Shown: positions 1 through 9,619 of the stretch, one piece after another
How the letters are laid out: each line of letters opens with the position of its first letter
Numbering within the stretch: the first letter of the stretch is position 1
Assembly (NCBI RefSeq): GCF_014287955.1
Contig: NZ_JACOPD010000002.1
Span: 62,001-126,000 of the forward strand
Origin: Lachnospira hominis (ex Liu et al. 2021)
GTDB lineage: Bacteria; Bacillota; Clostridia; Lachnospirales; Lachnospiraceae
Reading direction: 5' to 3'
DNA length: 64,000 nucleotides
Position numbers and translations under genes: made by a program
Notes under the pieces: generated by a model
The model's database searches: none
Told to the model about the DNA's origin: nothing
The model's input: the letters and a program-made list of their open reading frames with translations, nothing else

Positions 1-101
1 CTGACAAAAAATCCGCATTGTTCTTTTTTTTTTCACATTTTACTGATATAATTTATCCAACAAGAAAAGGGAAATTCATCTTTTCCCGGAACGGAGATAA
101 T

Positions 102-653
102 ATGGAAGAAAAAGAAGTAACTAACGAAAAAAATATTACAACAGACACACCTGATAATGAAAATATCATTGAGCAGCTCACAACAGGCAGCAATTATGAA
201 AATTCTAACGAAAAGTATCAGGATAACCTGTCATCAGCAATAACATTTCTCGTATGTGGAATCGGCGGACTTATCGTTGTTTTATTAAATGACATCGGCA
301 TACTGAAATTTTTCACTTACAAAGGTGCATCAGGAATATTAACTAATGTTGTTTTAATTGGAATGTTCGTTGCTTTTATAGTTATTGCAGCCATTTCATT
401 TAAGGCCGCAAAGAGTGCAAAGTCCAATATCAGCACAGAAGAAAAGACCAATTCCGAAATTCAGGACTGGCTCACATCCAACATAACCGCTGATATGATT
501 GATGCATCATATGATGGTTCCCAAATGGCAGAAGAAATGAAATATTTCAGCAGAAGCAGCTACATAAAAAATGAAATCAACAAAAAATACCCTGATTTAA
601 ACGATGATATCGTCGATTCAATAGCCGATGAATATATTGAAAAAATCTTTTAA
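102..653 (+). CDS. Small two-helix membrane protein of unknown function
   Basis: I do not recognise the family. The 183-residue product has an acidic, Asn/Glu-rich N-terminal tail of about 45 residues, then two hydrophobic segments (about 47-67 and 76-99), then a charged C-terminal tail of about 80 residues. It is probably an inner-membrane protein with both tails in the cytoplasm. An in-frame start exists upstream at 18, but the ATG at 102 is preceded by GGAG with 5-nt spacing, so I chose it. It stands alone and convergent to nfnB, with a bidirectional terminator between them. The upstream gene, if any, lies outside the window. Confidence 0.7.
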   Translation: MEEKEVTNEKNITTDTPDNENIIEQLTTGSNYENSNEKYQDNLSSAITFLVCGIGGLIVVLLNDIGILKFFTYKGASGILTNVVLIGMFVAFIVIAAISFKAAKSAKSNISTEEKTNSEIQDWLTSNITADMIDASYDGSQMAEEMKYFSRSSYIKNEINKKYPDLNDDIVDSIADEYIEKIF

Positions 654-696
654 ATTCATATAATTATTGCATTATTAATATTTAACAAAATACAAA

Positions 697-746
697 AACC
701 GTGCTTTGATAATATCCATCTGGATTAATCAAAGCACGGTTCTTTT
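697..746. terminator. Bidirectional terminator
   Basis: A 14-bp perfect inverted repeat (697-710 with 728-741) is followed by T-rich sequence on the + strand and by TTTTT on the - strand. It separates the convergent membrane-protein gene and nfnB. Confidence 0.85.
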
Positions 747-763
747 AATTTAAAATAATTATT

Positions 764-2146
764 TTACTTGCTTAAAAATTCATCAATACCCTTTGCAGCT
801 GCTTTACCAGCACCCATGGCAAGAATAACTGTAGCAGCACCTGTTACAGCATCGCCACCGGCATAAACGCCTTCTTTTGATGTCTGTCCATTCTCTTCTT
901 CTGCCACAATACATTTTCTCTTATTAATTTCAAGACCTTTTGTTGTTGAACTGATAAGAGGATTAGGTGATGTACCAAGTGACATGATTACAGCATCAAG
1001 ATCCATAACAAATTCTGAACCTTCAATTTCAACCGGTTTTCTTCTTCCTGATGCATCAGGTTCACCAAGTTCCATCTTTACACACTTAATGCCTTTAACC
1101 CATCCATTCTCATCTGCAAGAATCTCTGTAGGATTTGTAAGAAGATCAAATATAATACCTTCTTCTTTTGCATGATGTACTTCTTCTGCTCTTGCTGGAA
1201 GTTCAGCTTCACTTCTTCTATATACGACATGAACTTCTGCCCCAAGACGGAGTGCTGTTCTTGCTGCATCCATCGCAACATTACCGCCACCAACAACAGC
1301 CACTTTCTTAAATCTTGCAATTGGAGTATCATAGCTGTCATCAAAAGCTTTCATAAGATTGCTTCTTGTAAGATACTCATTTGCCGAAAATACACCATTG
1401 GCATTCTCACCAGGAATTCCCATAAATCTCGGAAGACCTGCACCAGAACCGATAAATACAGCATCAAATCCTTCTTCATCAAGAAGCTGGTCAACTGTCA
1501 TTGACTTACCAATTACAACATTAGTTTCAATCTTTACACCAAGGCTCTTTACATTCTCAATCTCACTTGCAACAACTGTCTGCTTAGGAAGACGGAATTC
1601 AGGAATACCATATACAAGAACACCGCCAGCCTGATGAAGTGCTTCAAATATAGTAACATCATATCCGAGTTTAGCAAGATCTCCGGCACATGTAAGTCCG
1701 GAAGGACCTGAACCGATTACAGCAACTTTCTTGCCTTTCTTTTCTGTTGCAGGCTGTGGCTTGATATTATGTTCTCTTGCATAATCAGCAACAAATCTTT
1801 CAAGCTTACCAATTGAAATAGGTTCACCCTTAAAACCTCTTATACATTTGCCTTCGCACTGGCTTTCCTGTGGACATACACGGCCACAGACTGCTGGAAG
1901 TGCTGATGACTGACTTATTATCTTATATGCTTCTTCAATATTTCCTTCTTTTACCTCATGAACGAAACCAGGAATATTAATTGATACAGGACATCCTTTT
2001 ATACACTGTGCATTCTTGCAATTAATGCATCTTGTTGCTTCTTCCTGTGCCTCTTCCATGTTATATCCCAAACATACTTCTTCAAAATTTTTATTTCTTA
2101 CGTCAGGAGCCTGCTCTCTGACTGGAACTTTCTTTAAAACATCCAT
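764..2146 (-). CDS. nfnB: NfnB, NADPH-binding subunit of NADH-dependent reduced ferredoxin:NADP+ oxidoreductase
   Basis: This is the larger subunit of the soluble flavin-based electron-bifurcating transhydrogenase. NfnAB couples NADPH to NADH and ferredoxin and balances redox pools in fermenting anaerobes. The 460 residues match the glutamate-synthase small-chain-like family. An N-terminal ferredoxin-like region has eight cysteines (40, 43, 48, 52, 87, 91, 97, 101) for two [4Fe-4S] clusters. A GSGPSG FAD-binding motif starts near 145, and a second dinucleotide site with VVGGGNVAMD lies further on. No glutamate synthase large subunit is adjacent; the NfnA subunit is directly upstream (29-nt gap), which argues for Nfn rather than GltD. 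The ATG has GAGG about 10 nt upstream. An automatic label of glutamate synthase small subunit would be misleading here. Confidence 0.9.
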   Translation of the reverse strand: MDVLKKVPVREQAPDVRNKNFEEVCLGYNMEEAQEEATRCINCKNAQCIKGCPVSINIPGFVHEVKEGNIEEAYKIISQSSALPAVCGRVCPQESQCEGKCIRGFKGEPISIGKLERFVADYAREHNIKPQPATEKKGKKVAVIGSGPSGLTCAGDLAKLGYDVTIFEALHQAGGVLVYGIPEFRLPKQTVVASEIENVKSLGVKIETNVVIGKSMTVDQLLDEEGFDAVFIGSGAGLPRFMGIPGENANGVFSANEYLTRSNLMKAFDDSYDTPIARFKKVAVVGGGNVAMDAARTALRLGAEVHVVYRRSEAELPARAEEVHHAKEEGIIFDLLTNPTEILADENGWVKGIKCVKMELGEPDASGRRKPVEIEGSEFVMDLDAVIMSLGTSPNPLISSTTKGLEINKRKCIVAEEENGQTSKEGVYAGGDAVTGAATVILAMGAGKAAAKGIDEFLSK

Positions 2147-2175
2147 TCTGTATTAACCTCATTCCTTCACTTTAT

Positions 2176-3057
2176 TTAGTTGCAGTGACCGCATCCGCCG
2201 TGATGTGTATCCCCTTCAGTAAGTGCAAGCATAGCTCTTCCTTCTTCAGTCTTATACATCTGCTGACGTTTCATAGCCTGATCAAAATCTACCTTATGTC
2301 CATCAAATTCAGGTCCGTCAACACATGCAAATTTAATTTCATCTCCAACCTGAAGACGGCATGCACCACACATACCTGTACCATCTACCATAATAGGATT
2401 CATACTTACAACAGTTGGAATACCAAGTTCCTTTGTAAGAAGACAGACAAACTTCATCATGATAAGTGGTCCTATAGCAACACAAAGATCGTATTTCTTT
2501 CCTTCATTATTTACAAGGTCTTTAAGTACATCTGTACCCATACCTTTTCTTACATAACTACCATCATCTGTTGTAACATACAGATTACCCGCAACTTCAC
2601 GCATTGGCTCTTCAAGAATAAGCATATCTTTATTCTTTGCACCTATAATAACATCTGCATCCACACCATGCTCATGAAGCCATTTAACCTGTGGATATAC
2701 AGGAGCTGTACCTACACCACCTGCTATGAATACTATCTTTTTTTTCTTTAACTCTTCAATATCTTCATGAACAAGCTCTGATGCACATCCAAGCGGTCCT
2801 ACAAAGTCTTCAAAACAGTCTCCTTCTTTCAATTCTGCCATCTTTGTTGTTGATGCACCGATACTCTGGAAAACAATTGTAATTGTACCGGCTTCTCTGT
2901 TGTAATCACAGATTGTAAGAGGAATTCTCTCGCCCTTTTCATCCATTTTTACAATAACAAACTGACCAGGCTGACAATGTTTAGCAACTCTAGGTGCTAA
3001 TACATCCATCAGATAAATTTTTTCAGCCAGCTTTTCAGCCTTTAAAATCTTATACAT
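2176..3057 (-). CDS. nfnA: NfnA, FAD and [2Fe-2S] subunit of the bifurcating transhydrogenase
   Basis: The 293-residue protein has the ferredoxin-NADP reductase fold found in dihydroorotate dehydrogenase electron-transfer subunits: a flavin-binding beta barrel (1-100), then an NAD-binding domain with GGVGTAPV near 113. The C-terminal motif VDGTGMCGAC plus FACVDGP (Cys230, 233, 245) is the [2Fe-2S] site; in characterised NfnA proteins an Asp supplies the fourth ligand. It handles the NAD(H) side of the complex with NfnB. The start has GGGG 8 nt upstream. Only 32 nt separate it from the TPR gene upstream on the same strand, so the three genes may share a transcript. PyrK or sulfide dehydrogenase are family alternatives, but the NfnB partner decides the call. 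Confidence 0.9.
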   Translation of the reverse strand: MYKILKAEKLAEKIYLMDVLAPRVAKHCQPGQFVIVKMDEKGERIPLTICDYNREAGTITIVFQSIGASTTKMAELKEGDCFEDFVGPLGCASELVHEDIEELKKKKIVFIAGGVGTAPVYPQVKWLHEHGVDADVIIGAKNKDMLILEEPMREVAGNLYVTTDDGSYVRKGMGTDVLKDLVNNEGKKYDLCVAIGPLIMMKFVCLLTKELGIPTVVSMNPIMVDGTGMCGACRLQVGDEIKFACVDGPEFDGHKVDFDQAMKRQQMYKTEEGRAMLALTEGDTHHGGCGHCN

Positions 3058-3089
3058 TTATGTACCCCTTTCAAAGTAATAGTAAAAAT

Positions 3090-4778
3090 TTAATATTGAA
3101 CGGCAGAGAGTGATCCATTGTTATCAGTTATAACATAACACTGTCCGTTATTTACTCCAACGCCGTAATATCCTTCTGTTTTTGTGCTGTTTCCAGAATT
3201 AACATCTAACCTTATATAGTACATCTTAGTGCCACTGATAGTTGTTGTATTCTGATATACCAGCTTGGCAGTTCCGCCACCGCCAACCATTGTTCCTGAC
3301 TGACTTACTTTATTATTTGATACGAGACGTTTCATAAGAATACTTTCTGCCTCGTCCTTTGTATAGGTCTTCTCTTCCGAAACATTATAGCTTACTCTTG
3401 TAACAGGACTTGATAAATTATGTTTATTTATGACAATTACTGATACAACATAATTACCTGCTTTATCAAGAGTAATTCCACCTGAATACTGTGATGAATT
3501 AGCTGACGGAGTGCTTCCGTTTAAAGTATAATACGCCTTTTCGTCATCTGCAAGACCTTCAATAACAATTTTTGTTCCAACTTTTACATCAGATTCTGAC
3601 GGATTAAGCACAGGTGCATCCGGTGCTTTCAATGATATAGAATACTTAAATTCTGCAACATCTGATGCAACGCCAATCGAATTAACTGCTATCGCCTTAA
3701 CTGTAACATCATCTTTTTCAATTTTTATAGCTGATGAATACTTGCTGCTCTTTGTTGTCGGCTCACTTCCATCTGTTGTGTAATAAATTGTACATCCATC
3801 AGATGCCATAAGATTTATCTCTACAGAATCTTCAAAGCTTCCAGGATTTTCAGATGATGTTGGCTCATCTACCTTATAATCTGAAAGTAAGGCTTCATTC
3901 TTTGTTCCCTTATATTTTTTTATAAGCTCAGAAAGCTCTGTTCCCTTTTTCTCATCCTGATACAATTTAGCAAGAAGCGGAAGTGCCTTTTCATTCATCT
4001 TATCATACGAAAGTGCTGACTTTAACACTTCTATCGCTTTGTCATTCTGATTAACATGTACAAGTGCATCAGCAAGTTCATACATCATATCAGCATTCTT
4101 TTTTCCGTCGTTTGTATTATATGCTTTTGTAAGATATGTAACAGCATTATCATAATCCTGTGTATTGTAATACTGTGTACCCTTTTCAAGATTATATTTA
4201 TATGACTTCTTATTTTTTGAATTCATATTAACTGCAATAACAATTATTATAATAACTACAAGTGCCGCTATTCCACAGGCTCCTGCAATTATAAGCTTGC
4301 TCTTTTTATCGAGTTCTTTTTTATTTTTTCCGTCTTCTGGACTTGTCTGATTTGACATAGTAACCGGATTATCTGAATTCATCTTATTAATTTTCTGCAC
4401 TGTTTTACTTTCATCCAGATTTTCATCTTCATCCCAATCATTTTCATCATCTTCAATCTTTACAGACTTGATTGATGTTGTATTTTTTGATGCATTTCCA
4501 ACATATGGTACATCTATCGTAAAATCAGATGTATCTTCAATAGTTTTTATATCCTGTTCATCATTAAGTTTTATAGCAGATGTCAAGCTTTTCACCTTGT
4601 CTTTGTCAACCATCTGCGTTGCTCCAAGATTAATATTTTCAGGCTCTTTCTTTATATCTTCTGCCTTTATTTTATCTTCTGAATATGCCGCTTTCGCAAC
4701 ATTAGTTTCTTCTTCTACAAGACGTTCCAATGAACGTGCAAGTTCATCATCAATATCAAAATTATCTTTATCGCTCAT
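3090..4778 (-). CDS. Membrane-anchored TPR protein with chitobiase-like C-terminal domains
   Basis: 562 residues. A long acidic cytoplasmic tail (1-158, rich in Asp, Glu and Lys) leads into one membrane helix (about 162-184), then TPR-like repeats (about 190-280), then two beta-sandwich modules of the chitobiase/hexosaminidase C-terminal type (YYTTDGSEPTTKSSKYS near 335-355 and a related YYTLNGSTPSANSSQYS near 420). The last 100 residues form a separate unrecognised domain containing a Gly run. The topology suggests the TPR and beta domains lie outside the cell, as in a cell-envelope scaffold. The start has AGGAG 8 nt upstream. Function is unknown; no enzyme motif was seen. Confidence 0.75.
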   Translation of the reverse strand: MSDKDNFDIDDELARSLERLVEEETNVAKAAYSEDKIKAEDIKKEPENINLGATQMVDKDKVKSLTSAIKLNDEQDIKTIEDTSDFTIDVPYVGNASKNTTSIKSVKIEDDENDWDEDENLDESKTVQKINKMNSDNPVTMSNQTSPEDGKNKKELDKKSKLIIAGACGIAALVVIIIIVIAVNMNSKNKKSYKYNLEKGTQYYNTQDYDNAVTYLTKAYNTNDGKKNADMMYELADALVHVNQNDKAIEVLKSALSYDKMNEKALPLLAKLYQDEKKGTELSELIKKYKGTKNEALLSDYKVDEPTSSENPGSFEDSVEINLMASDGCTIYYTTDGSEPTTKSSKYSSAIKIEKDDVTVKAIAVNSIGVASDVAEFKYSISLKAPDAPVLNPSESDVKVGTKIVIEGLADDEKAYYTLNGSTPSANSSQYSGGITLDKAGNYVVSVIVINKHNLSSPVTRVSYNVSEEKTYTKDEAESILMKRLVSNNKVSQSGTMVGGGGTAKLVYQNTTTISGTKMYYIRLDVNSGNSTKTEGYYGVGVNNGQCYVITDNNGSLSAVQY

Positions 4779-4975
4779 ATCGGTGACTCCTGTTTAAAAT
4801 TTTTAGCATTGTATATTGCAAAGTAATAATAATATACTACGTATTCATTAAAAAAACAAGTCATATAAAATTATATATACTCTCAATATTTTCAATATAT
4901 AATTTGCTTTATATTTTCTTTTGATTTTTAATATTTCTTTAATTAAACGTACACACTTTGCTCACATTTTTTGCA

Positions 4976-5086
4976 TATAATAATTAACAGATAGAGTTAA
5001 TAATTCTATCTCCCCCTCATATTTTATATTTATACATTGAAACAGATGACACTATGCTTCCACATTTTGTCATCTGTTTCTTTTTA
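4976..5086 (+). ncRNA. Candidate small RNA with a C-rich loop
   Basis: A TATAAT box at 4976-4981, with a weak -35, predicts a transcript beginning near 4988. It would open with a small hairpin (AGATAGA/TCTATCT), then an unpaired CCCCCTC, then an AT-rich linker, and end in a strong intrinsic terminator (5039-5080 plus T-run). No open reading frame of note is present, and no + strand gene upstream needs this terminator. C-rich single-stranded motifs between hairpins are typical of Firmicute sRNAs that pair with ribosome binding sites. The class assignment is inference. Confidence 0.45.
5039..5085 (+). terminator. Intrinsic terminator of the candidate sRNA
   Basis: A 13-bp perfect stem (5039-5051 with 5068-5080) is followed by TTTTT on the + strand only. 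The - strand side has no T-run, so it does not serve the Ig-like gene. Confidence 0.8.
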
Positions 5087-5097
5087 TATAAGTATAC

Positions 5098-5140
5098 AAA
5101 TGCCGGACAGCTAAGATTAATTCTTAACTCTCCGGCATTT
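5098..5140 (-). terminator. Terminator of the Ig-like protein gene
   Basis: A 10-bp outer stem (5098-5107 with 5131-5140) holds an internal TTAAGA/TCTTAG stem. It lies about 20 nt past the stop codon of the Ig-like gene. The T-run is short, and it may act in both directions. Confidence 0.65.
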
Positions 5141-5160
5141 CTGTTAATTTTTATATTTTA

Positions 5161-8100
5161 TTACTTAGGTATATTGGTAACTCTTACAGTACATGTCATA
5201 GTCTTATTATGCGTAACTGCTGTAACTGTAGTCGTACCAGCTTTTCTTGCGATAACCTGTCCGCTTGAACTTATTGTGCAAACTCTAGGATTACTGCTTC
5301 GCCATACTATTCTATCATCAGTATCTGTTCCAAGAACATCAAGCCAGTATGAATCATACTGCTCAAGTGTTATATATGACCTGCTAAGTCCCACAGCATG
5401 AACAGTACATGTTGATGATACACCATTTGCTGTACTCTCACATACAACATCAGCTGTACCTGGACCTACTGTTGTTATAACACCGTCATCATTAACAGTA
5501 ACAATTCCAGTATCTGTTGAATACCATCCATATGAATCTGTATTTGTAGCCGGTCTTACTCTAACTGTAAGCTGTCTTGACTTACCTGTGAGCATATAAA
5601 TCTCACTTGAATTAATCTTTATAGATGAAATATTTACAACCGGTGTTACATATACCCAGCAGACACCCTTAATATCATTACCATCTTTAGACGTTGCTGT
5701 AACTTTACATTTACCTGTACTTAATGCAAATATTTCACCAGCCTCATCAACTACAGCAATTGCTTCATTAGACGAAGTCCAGTCTACATCTTTTACTGAT
5801 GCATCCTCAGGATAAATATTTGCTGTAACAATTGTTGAGTCACCCACAAGCAGATGTACTGTTGATGGTTCAACACTTATAGATGTTACCGGATTGACAA
5901 CTCGTACAATACATGAATCAGACACACCACTGCCATCCGCTGCTGTTGCCGTTATAACTGCTGTACCCGGATTATAACCTATTATGTTACCTTTCTGGTC
6001 AACAGAACAAATATCATTATTTGATGATGACCACACTATATTCTTATTAGTTGCTGTAGAAGTCTCAACTGATGCGGTAAGCGTTCCGCTCGCACCAACA
6101 TTAAGAAACTTATTATGTTCACTTAATGTAATCGAAGAAACGTACTCTTTTACTTCAATCGTACATGCAGCTGTAAGCTGACATTCTTCTGTTGTTACTT
6201 CAATAACACATGTACCACCTTTTAAAGCAGTAACAACGCCATGTTCATCTACTGTTGCAACTGTAGAATCACTTGAGAAATATGTTACATTCTTATTTTC
6301 TGCATCAGCCGGTTCAATTGTAGGTATTATTGCATATTTTGATCCAACCCACATAAGCTGGTAATCCGAATTAAGTGTAATACCGGTTACAGGCTGTGTT
6401 ACCGTAACTACACAATATGCAGTTAGTCCAGTATCAACATTAGTTGCTATAATTGATGTAGTACCAGCACCTGTCGCTGTACATTTACCATCATTTTCAA
6501 CCTTACAAACACTCTCATCACGACTTTCCCATGTTACAATCTTATTATCAGCATTTTCCGGAAGACATGTAGCATTAAGCCAGAATACCTGTCCTTTTCT
6601 TACCGTAATATCTGTTGTATTAAGCACAATCTGCGTTACAGGCTGTTTTACATAAATGTTACACATTGCTGTACTTCCACCGTCTACAGACTTACAAAGG
6701 ATTGTACAACTACCTGTTCCTACTGCTTCAACAAGTCCATTTGAATCTACAATACACACATTAGTATTTGATGATTCCCAGTATACATTTTTATTAGATG
6801 CATCTACCGGCAACACTTCAGCTGTAATTCTAAGACGCTGCCCAAGCGACATTATCTCATCTGTATAATCAAGTTTAATCGATGTTACAGGAATACTTAT
6901 AATAAAGTTACATGTTGCAATAAATGCACCATCTTCGGTCTTACAAACAATAGTTGCATATCCAGGCTTAACAAATGAAACAAGACCATTCTCATCTACT
7001 GTAATTATAGATGTATCAGATGATGTCCATGTTACATTTCTGTTTACGCCTTCTCCTGCCGGATTAACTGTGGCAACAAGCTGGAATTTACCAATTGCCA
7101 TTGACGATTCAACCGTTGTTTCATTTAATGTAATTCCTGTTACAGGCTCTCTTACATAAACATCACAAGTTGCAACTTTAAGTCCATCTTCCGATATAAC
7201 ATTAATTGTGGCTGTACCACCTTTAACACCTGTGATTGTAGCTGTATAACTATCACCTTCAACCGTTGCTACATCAGGATTTGATGTACCCCAGAGAACT
7301 TTATTATTAGTCGGTCCTGCTGGATTAAATAAAAGCTGTACAGTTGTTGTTGAACCTCTGTCAACCGTTACTGATGAAGGATTAATTGTAATTTCCCCAA
7401 CCGGAGTAGTTACATAGACAACACACGTCTCTGACTTCATAACGCCATTGATTGTCTGTGTTGCCGTAATCTTAACAGTACCTGATGCAACACCCTTCAC
7501 AGTAAGGACTTTTCCATTCTGTGTAGTTGTTACAAGTGTTCCTGTAGGAGTTATACCATCGGCACCCGGCTGATTTTCAACCTTGAATGTTACAGGACTC
7601 TTTTTCAAGTCTTCATCTGTTACAAGAGCTGTCAAATCAAACGAATCACCAATATTAACAGTAGCACTTGTTGTACTGAGTCCAAATCCATCGATAACTA
7701 CGAAATCATATTTCAACTGATATGGAAGACCATATACAGTATATAACTCATCCTGTGTTCTTGTTGCAATAATTGTAGCTTTTCCTGCTCCCATTGCCGT
7801 AACAAGACCTGTTGTTGCATCTACCTGAAGTACAGAGTTAGAAGTTGTAGACCATGTAACTTCAGATGGCTTTGCTGTTGTTGTAAGCTGTATCTGGTCA
7901 CCTACATTAAGATTAGTTACATTATTACCCATTTTCTTAAACGGAACAACAACATTAATCTCATCTTTCGTAAGTGCAACCTCATTGCCAAGTGTATCCT
8001 GTGAATATATACCTGCCGATACTCTTGACACACCTGCATGGACACCAAGAAGGCTTCCTGCCGTATATGTGCAGACATCTTTATCATCACTTCTGAATGT

Positions 8101-9042
8101 TACTCCCGAAGTTGCAGGATACATAATATTAGAAGGAACTTCTTCCTGCATGAAGTCTTTATATTCTGTTGTATCAAGAACCATATATCTCTTTACACCA
8201 TTTGAAGGAGTGGTTGAAGATGTCTGTATAAAATGGTTCTGAGCGTTTGCATTGCCCTGTCCATCAAGGAAATGAATCTTACCTGTCACTTTAAATATCT
8301 TAACAAGTGCATCTTCCTTTTCCGGATTATCAGTTGTTCGTACATAAACAGTTGTCGTACCACCACCAACTACTTCAAGTGTTGCCGTACTTCCTGTACT
8401 CTGTACAAGTTTTACTACGCCATCTGATGAAACAGTTCCTGTCTTATCATTAGATGTCTCTATAACAATCCTGTTTGCATCACTTGCATTAGTTGTTATA
8501 TAAAGCTGTGAACCAACTTCAAGATAATTCGGAATCGACTCGCTTCCATTATATGTAACTGTAACAGAAAGCGGAACAGTAACAGTTGCTTTTCTTGTAT
8601 CAAGAAGTTCTCTTGAACCAACAATCTCATTATTATCCTCATCAAACTTCTTAGTATAATAATTAGCTGTTATTGTAGCTTTTCCTGCAAAATTCCCGTG
8701 AATTACAGGTGTAAGTCCTGTAACTGAATCCATATAAACCGGATTATCTTCTGTTCCTGTTGCAAAATCAGCTATCTGTGAATTAGATGTAGACCACTCA
8801 AGTCTTTCCGGAACCGGCACCGACTCCTGTGCATTCTCATCCGTTCCTGACAAACTTGCATACAACGTCTTTGAGGTCTTTCCTTTATAAACCGTAAGTC
8901 CGCCGACACTCATCGTTATCTTGACATTAGAGCTGGCTGCTACATACATACCGACTCCGCCGAAAACAATAAGAGCAAGCATGGCTGCAATAAATATTTT
9001 CCAGCCTTTCCTAAGTTTCCTTATCTGTTTCAACTTCTCCAT
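5161..9042 (-). CDS. Giant surface protein made of bacterial Ig-like (Big_2) repeats
   Basis: 1,293 residues. A basic N-terminus and one hydrophobic segment (about 15-36) form a signal peptide or signal anchor. The rest is roughly a dozen tandem Big_2-type Ig-like domains of about 82-86 residues. Each carries the family pattern of a VTxIxLN strand, a WxSSN core and a VDxxGxVxAxxxGxxxI loop. Such proteins act in adhesion or as cell-surface stalks. The C-terminus ends shortly after the last Ig strand with no LPxTG, GW or SLH anchor, so anchoring must be through the N-terminal helix or another protein. An upstream in-frame TTG at 9057 is possible, but the ATG at 9042 has GGAGG with 8-nt spacing. 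The gene is low in rare codons and intact across the repeats. Confidence 0.85.
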   Translation of the reverse strand: MEKLKQIRKLRKGWKIFIAAMLALIVFGGVGMYVAASSNVKITMSVGGLTVYKGKTSKTLYASLSGTDENAQESVPVPERLEWSTSNSQIADFATGTEDNPVYMDSVTGLTPVIHGNFAGKATITANYYTKKFDEDNNEIVGSRELLDTRKATVTVPLSVTVTYNGSESIPNYLEVGSQLYITTNASDANRIVIETSNDKTGTVSSDGVVKLVQSTGSTATLEVVGGGTTTVYVRTTDNPEKEDALVKIFKVTGKIHFLDGQGNANAQNHFIQTSSTTPSNGVKRYMVLDTTEYKDFMQEEVPSNIMYPATSGVTFRSDDKDVCTYTAGSLLGVHAGVSRVSAGIYSQDTLGNEVALTKDEINVVVPFKKMGNNVTNLNVGDQIQLTTTAKPSEVTWSTTSNSVLQVDATTGLVTAMGAGKATIIATRTQDELYTVYGLPYQLKYDFVVIDGFGLSTTSATVNIGDSFDLTALVTDEDLKKSPVTFKVENQPGADGITPTGTLVTTTQNGKVLTVKGVASGTVKITATQTINGVMKSETCVVYVTTPVGEITINPSSVTVDRGSTTTVQLLFNPAGPTNNKVLWGTSNPDVATVEGDSYTATITGVKGGTATINVISEDGLKVATCDVYVREPVTGITLNETTVESSMAIGKFQLVATVNPAGEGVNRNVTWTSSDTSIITVDENGLVSFVKPGYATIVCKTEDGAFIATCNFIISIPVTSIKLDYTDEIMSLGQRLRITAEVLPVDASNKNVYWESSNTNVCIVDSNGLVEAVGTGSCTILCKSVDGGSTAMCNIYVKQPVTQIVLNTTDITVRKGQVFWLNATCLPENADNKIVTWESRDESVCKVENDGKCTATGAGTTSIIATNVDTGLTAYCVVTVTQPVTGITLNSDYQLMWVGSKYAIIPTIEPADAENKNVTYFSSDSTVATVDEHGVVTALKGGTCVIEVTTEECQLTAACTIEVKEYVSSITLSEHNKFLNVGASGTLTASVETSTATNKNIVWSSSNNDICSVDQKGNIIGYNPGTAVITATAADGSGVSDSCIVRVVNPVTSISVEPSTVHLLVGDSTIVTANIYPEDASVKDVDWTSSNEAIAVVDEAGEIFALSTGKCKVTATSKDGNDIKGVCWVYVTPVVNISSIKINSSEIYMLTGKSRQLTVRVRPATNTDSYGWYSTDTGIVTVNDDGVITTVGPGTADVVCESTANGVSSTCTVHAVGLSRSYITLEQYDSYWLDVLGTDTDDRIVWRSSNPRVCTISSSGQVIARKAGTTTVTAVTHNKTMTCTVRVTNIPK

Positions 9043-9157
9043 ATATAATTCCTCCAAACATACAACATGGTATACTCTTTCAGTATCGTCATATCTTTTA
9101 TATAATATTAATCTATTTTAACAATTTTTTCAATGTTTAAAGGAATATTTTTTCAAG

Positions 9158-9619
9158 TTATTTACTTTTTTTATTAAAAAGTCCAAATAAATTTCTCACA
9201 AGAGGACCTGCAATGAATATCTGCCAGAAAAATGCGACTGGAAAATTCATAAATGTTTTCTGAATCCATACTGCTATCAGCTGATTACCTGCATGTGCAA
9301 ATAAAAGAGTTGCAATAAAGCTCATTATCGGACACATTATACACACTATCATAGAAGAAATGGCAAGTGTGATAAAAATCGGTCTGTCCTGTGGCGTCAC
9401 AATTCTGAATGCAAGTTTTGTGGCAAATTTTTCGACAATAAAAAATTCAAGAACAAATGCAACAGGAAGCATAATTACTATTTCATGAAATGCTATGAGA
9501 AATATTTCATTGCTCATACCACCTTTATCGAGTGCTATATTATAGCACACAAGAGCATAGACCATGACAAACGCCATGACAATCGTGAATAAAACATTTT
9601 GTAACTTTGATTTTGGCAT
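9158..9619 (-). CDS. DUF2798-like four-helix membrane protein
   Basis: 153 residues with four hydrophobic segments (about 8-27, 43-65, 80-102 and 118-140) arranged as two repeated helix pairs. The second ends in a WQIFIAGPLVRNLF-type motif close to those of DUF2798 proteins. No function is known for that family. The ATG at 9619 has GGAG 9 nt upstream. It lies 115 nt upstream of the Ig-like gene on the same strand, with no clear terminator between them, so co-transcription is possible. The family assignment is from memory of the pattern and is moderately secure. Confidence 0.65.
   Translation of the reverse strand: MPKSKLQNVLFTIVMAFVMVYALVCYNIALDKGGMSNEIFLIAFHEIVIMLPVAFVLEFFIVEKFATKLAFRIVTPQDRPIFITLAISSMIVCIMCPIMSFIATLLFAHAGNQLIAVWIQKTFMNFPVAFFWQIFIAGPLVRNLFGLFNKKSK

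Noticed and set aside
764..2146. Glutamate synthase small subunit
   Set aside because: No large subunit is present and the NfnA partner is directly upstream, so the Nfn assignment is better.
8233..8427. Small + strand ORFs opposite the Ig-like gene
   Set aside because: They lie antisense to a well-supported gene, with no ribosome binding sites and no recognisable features.
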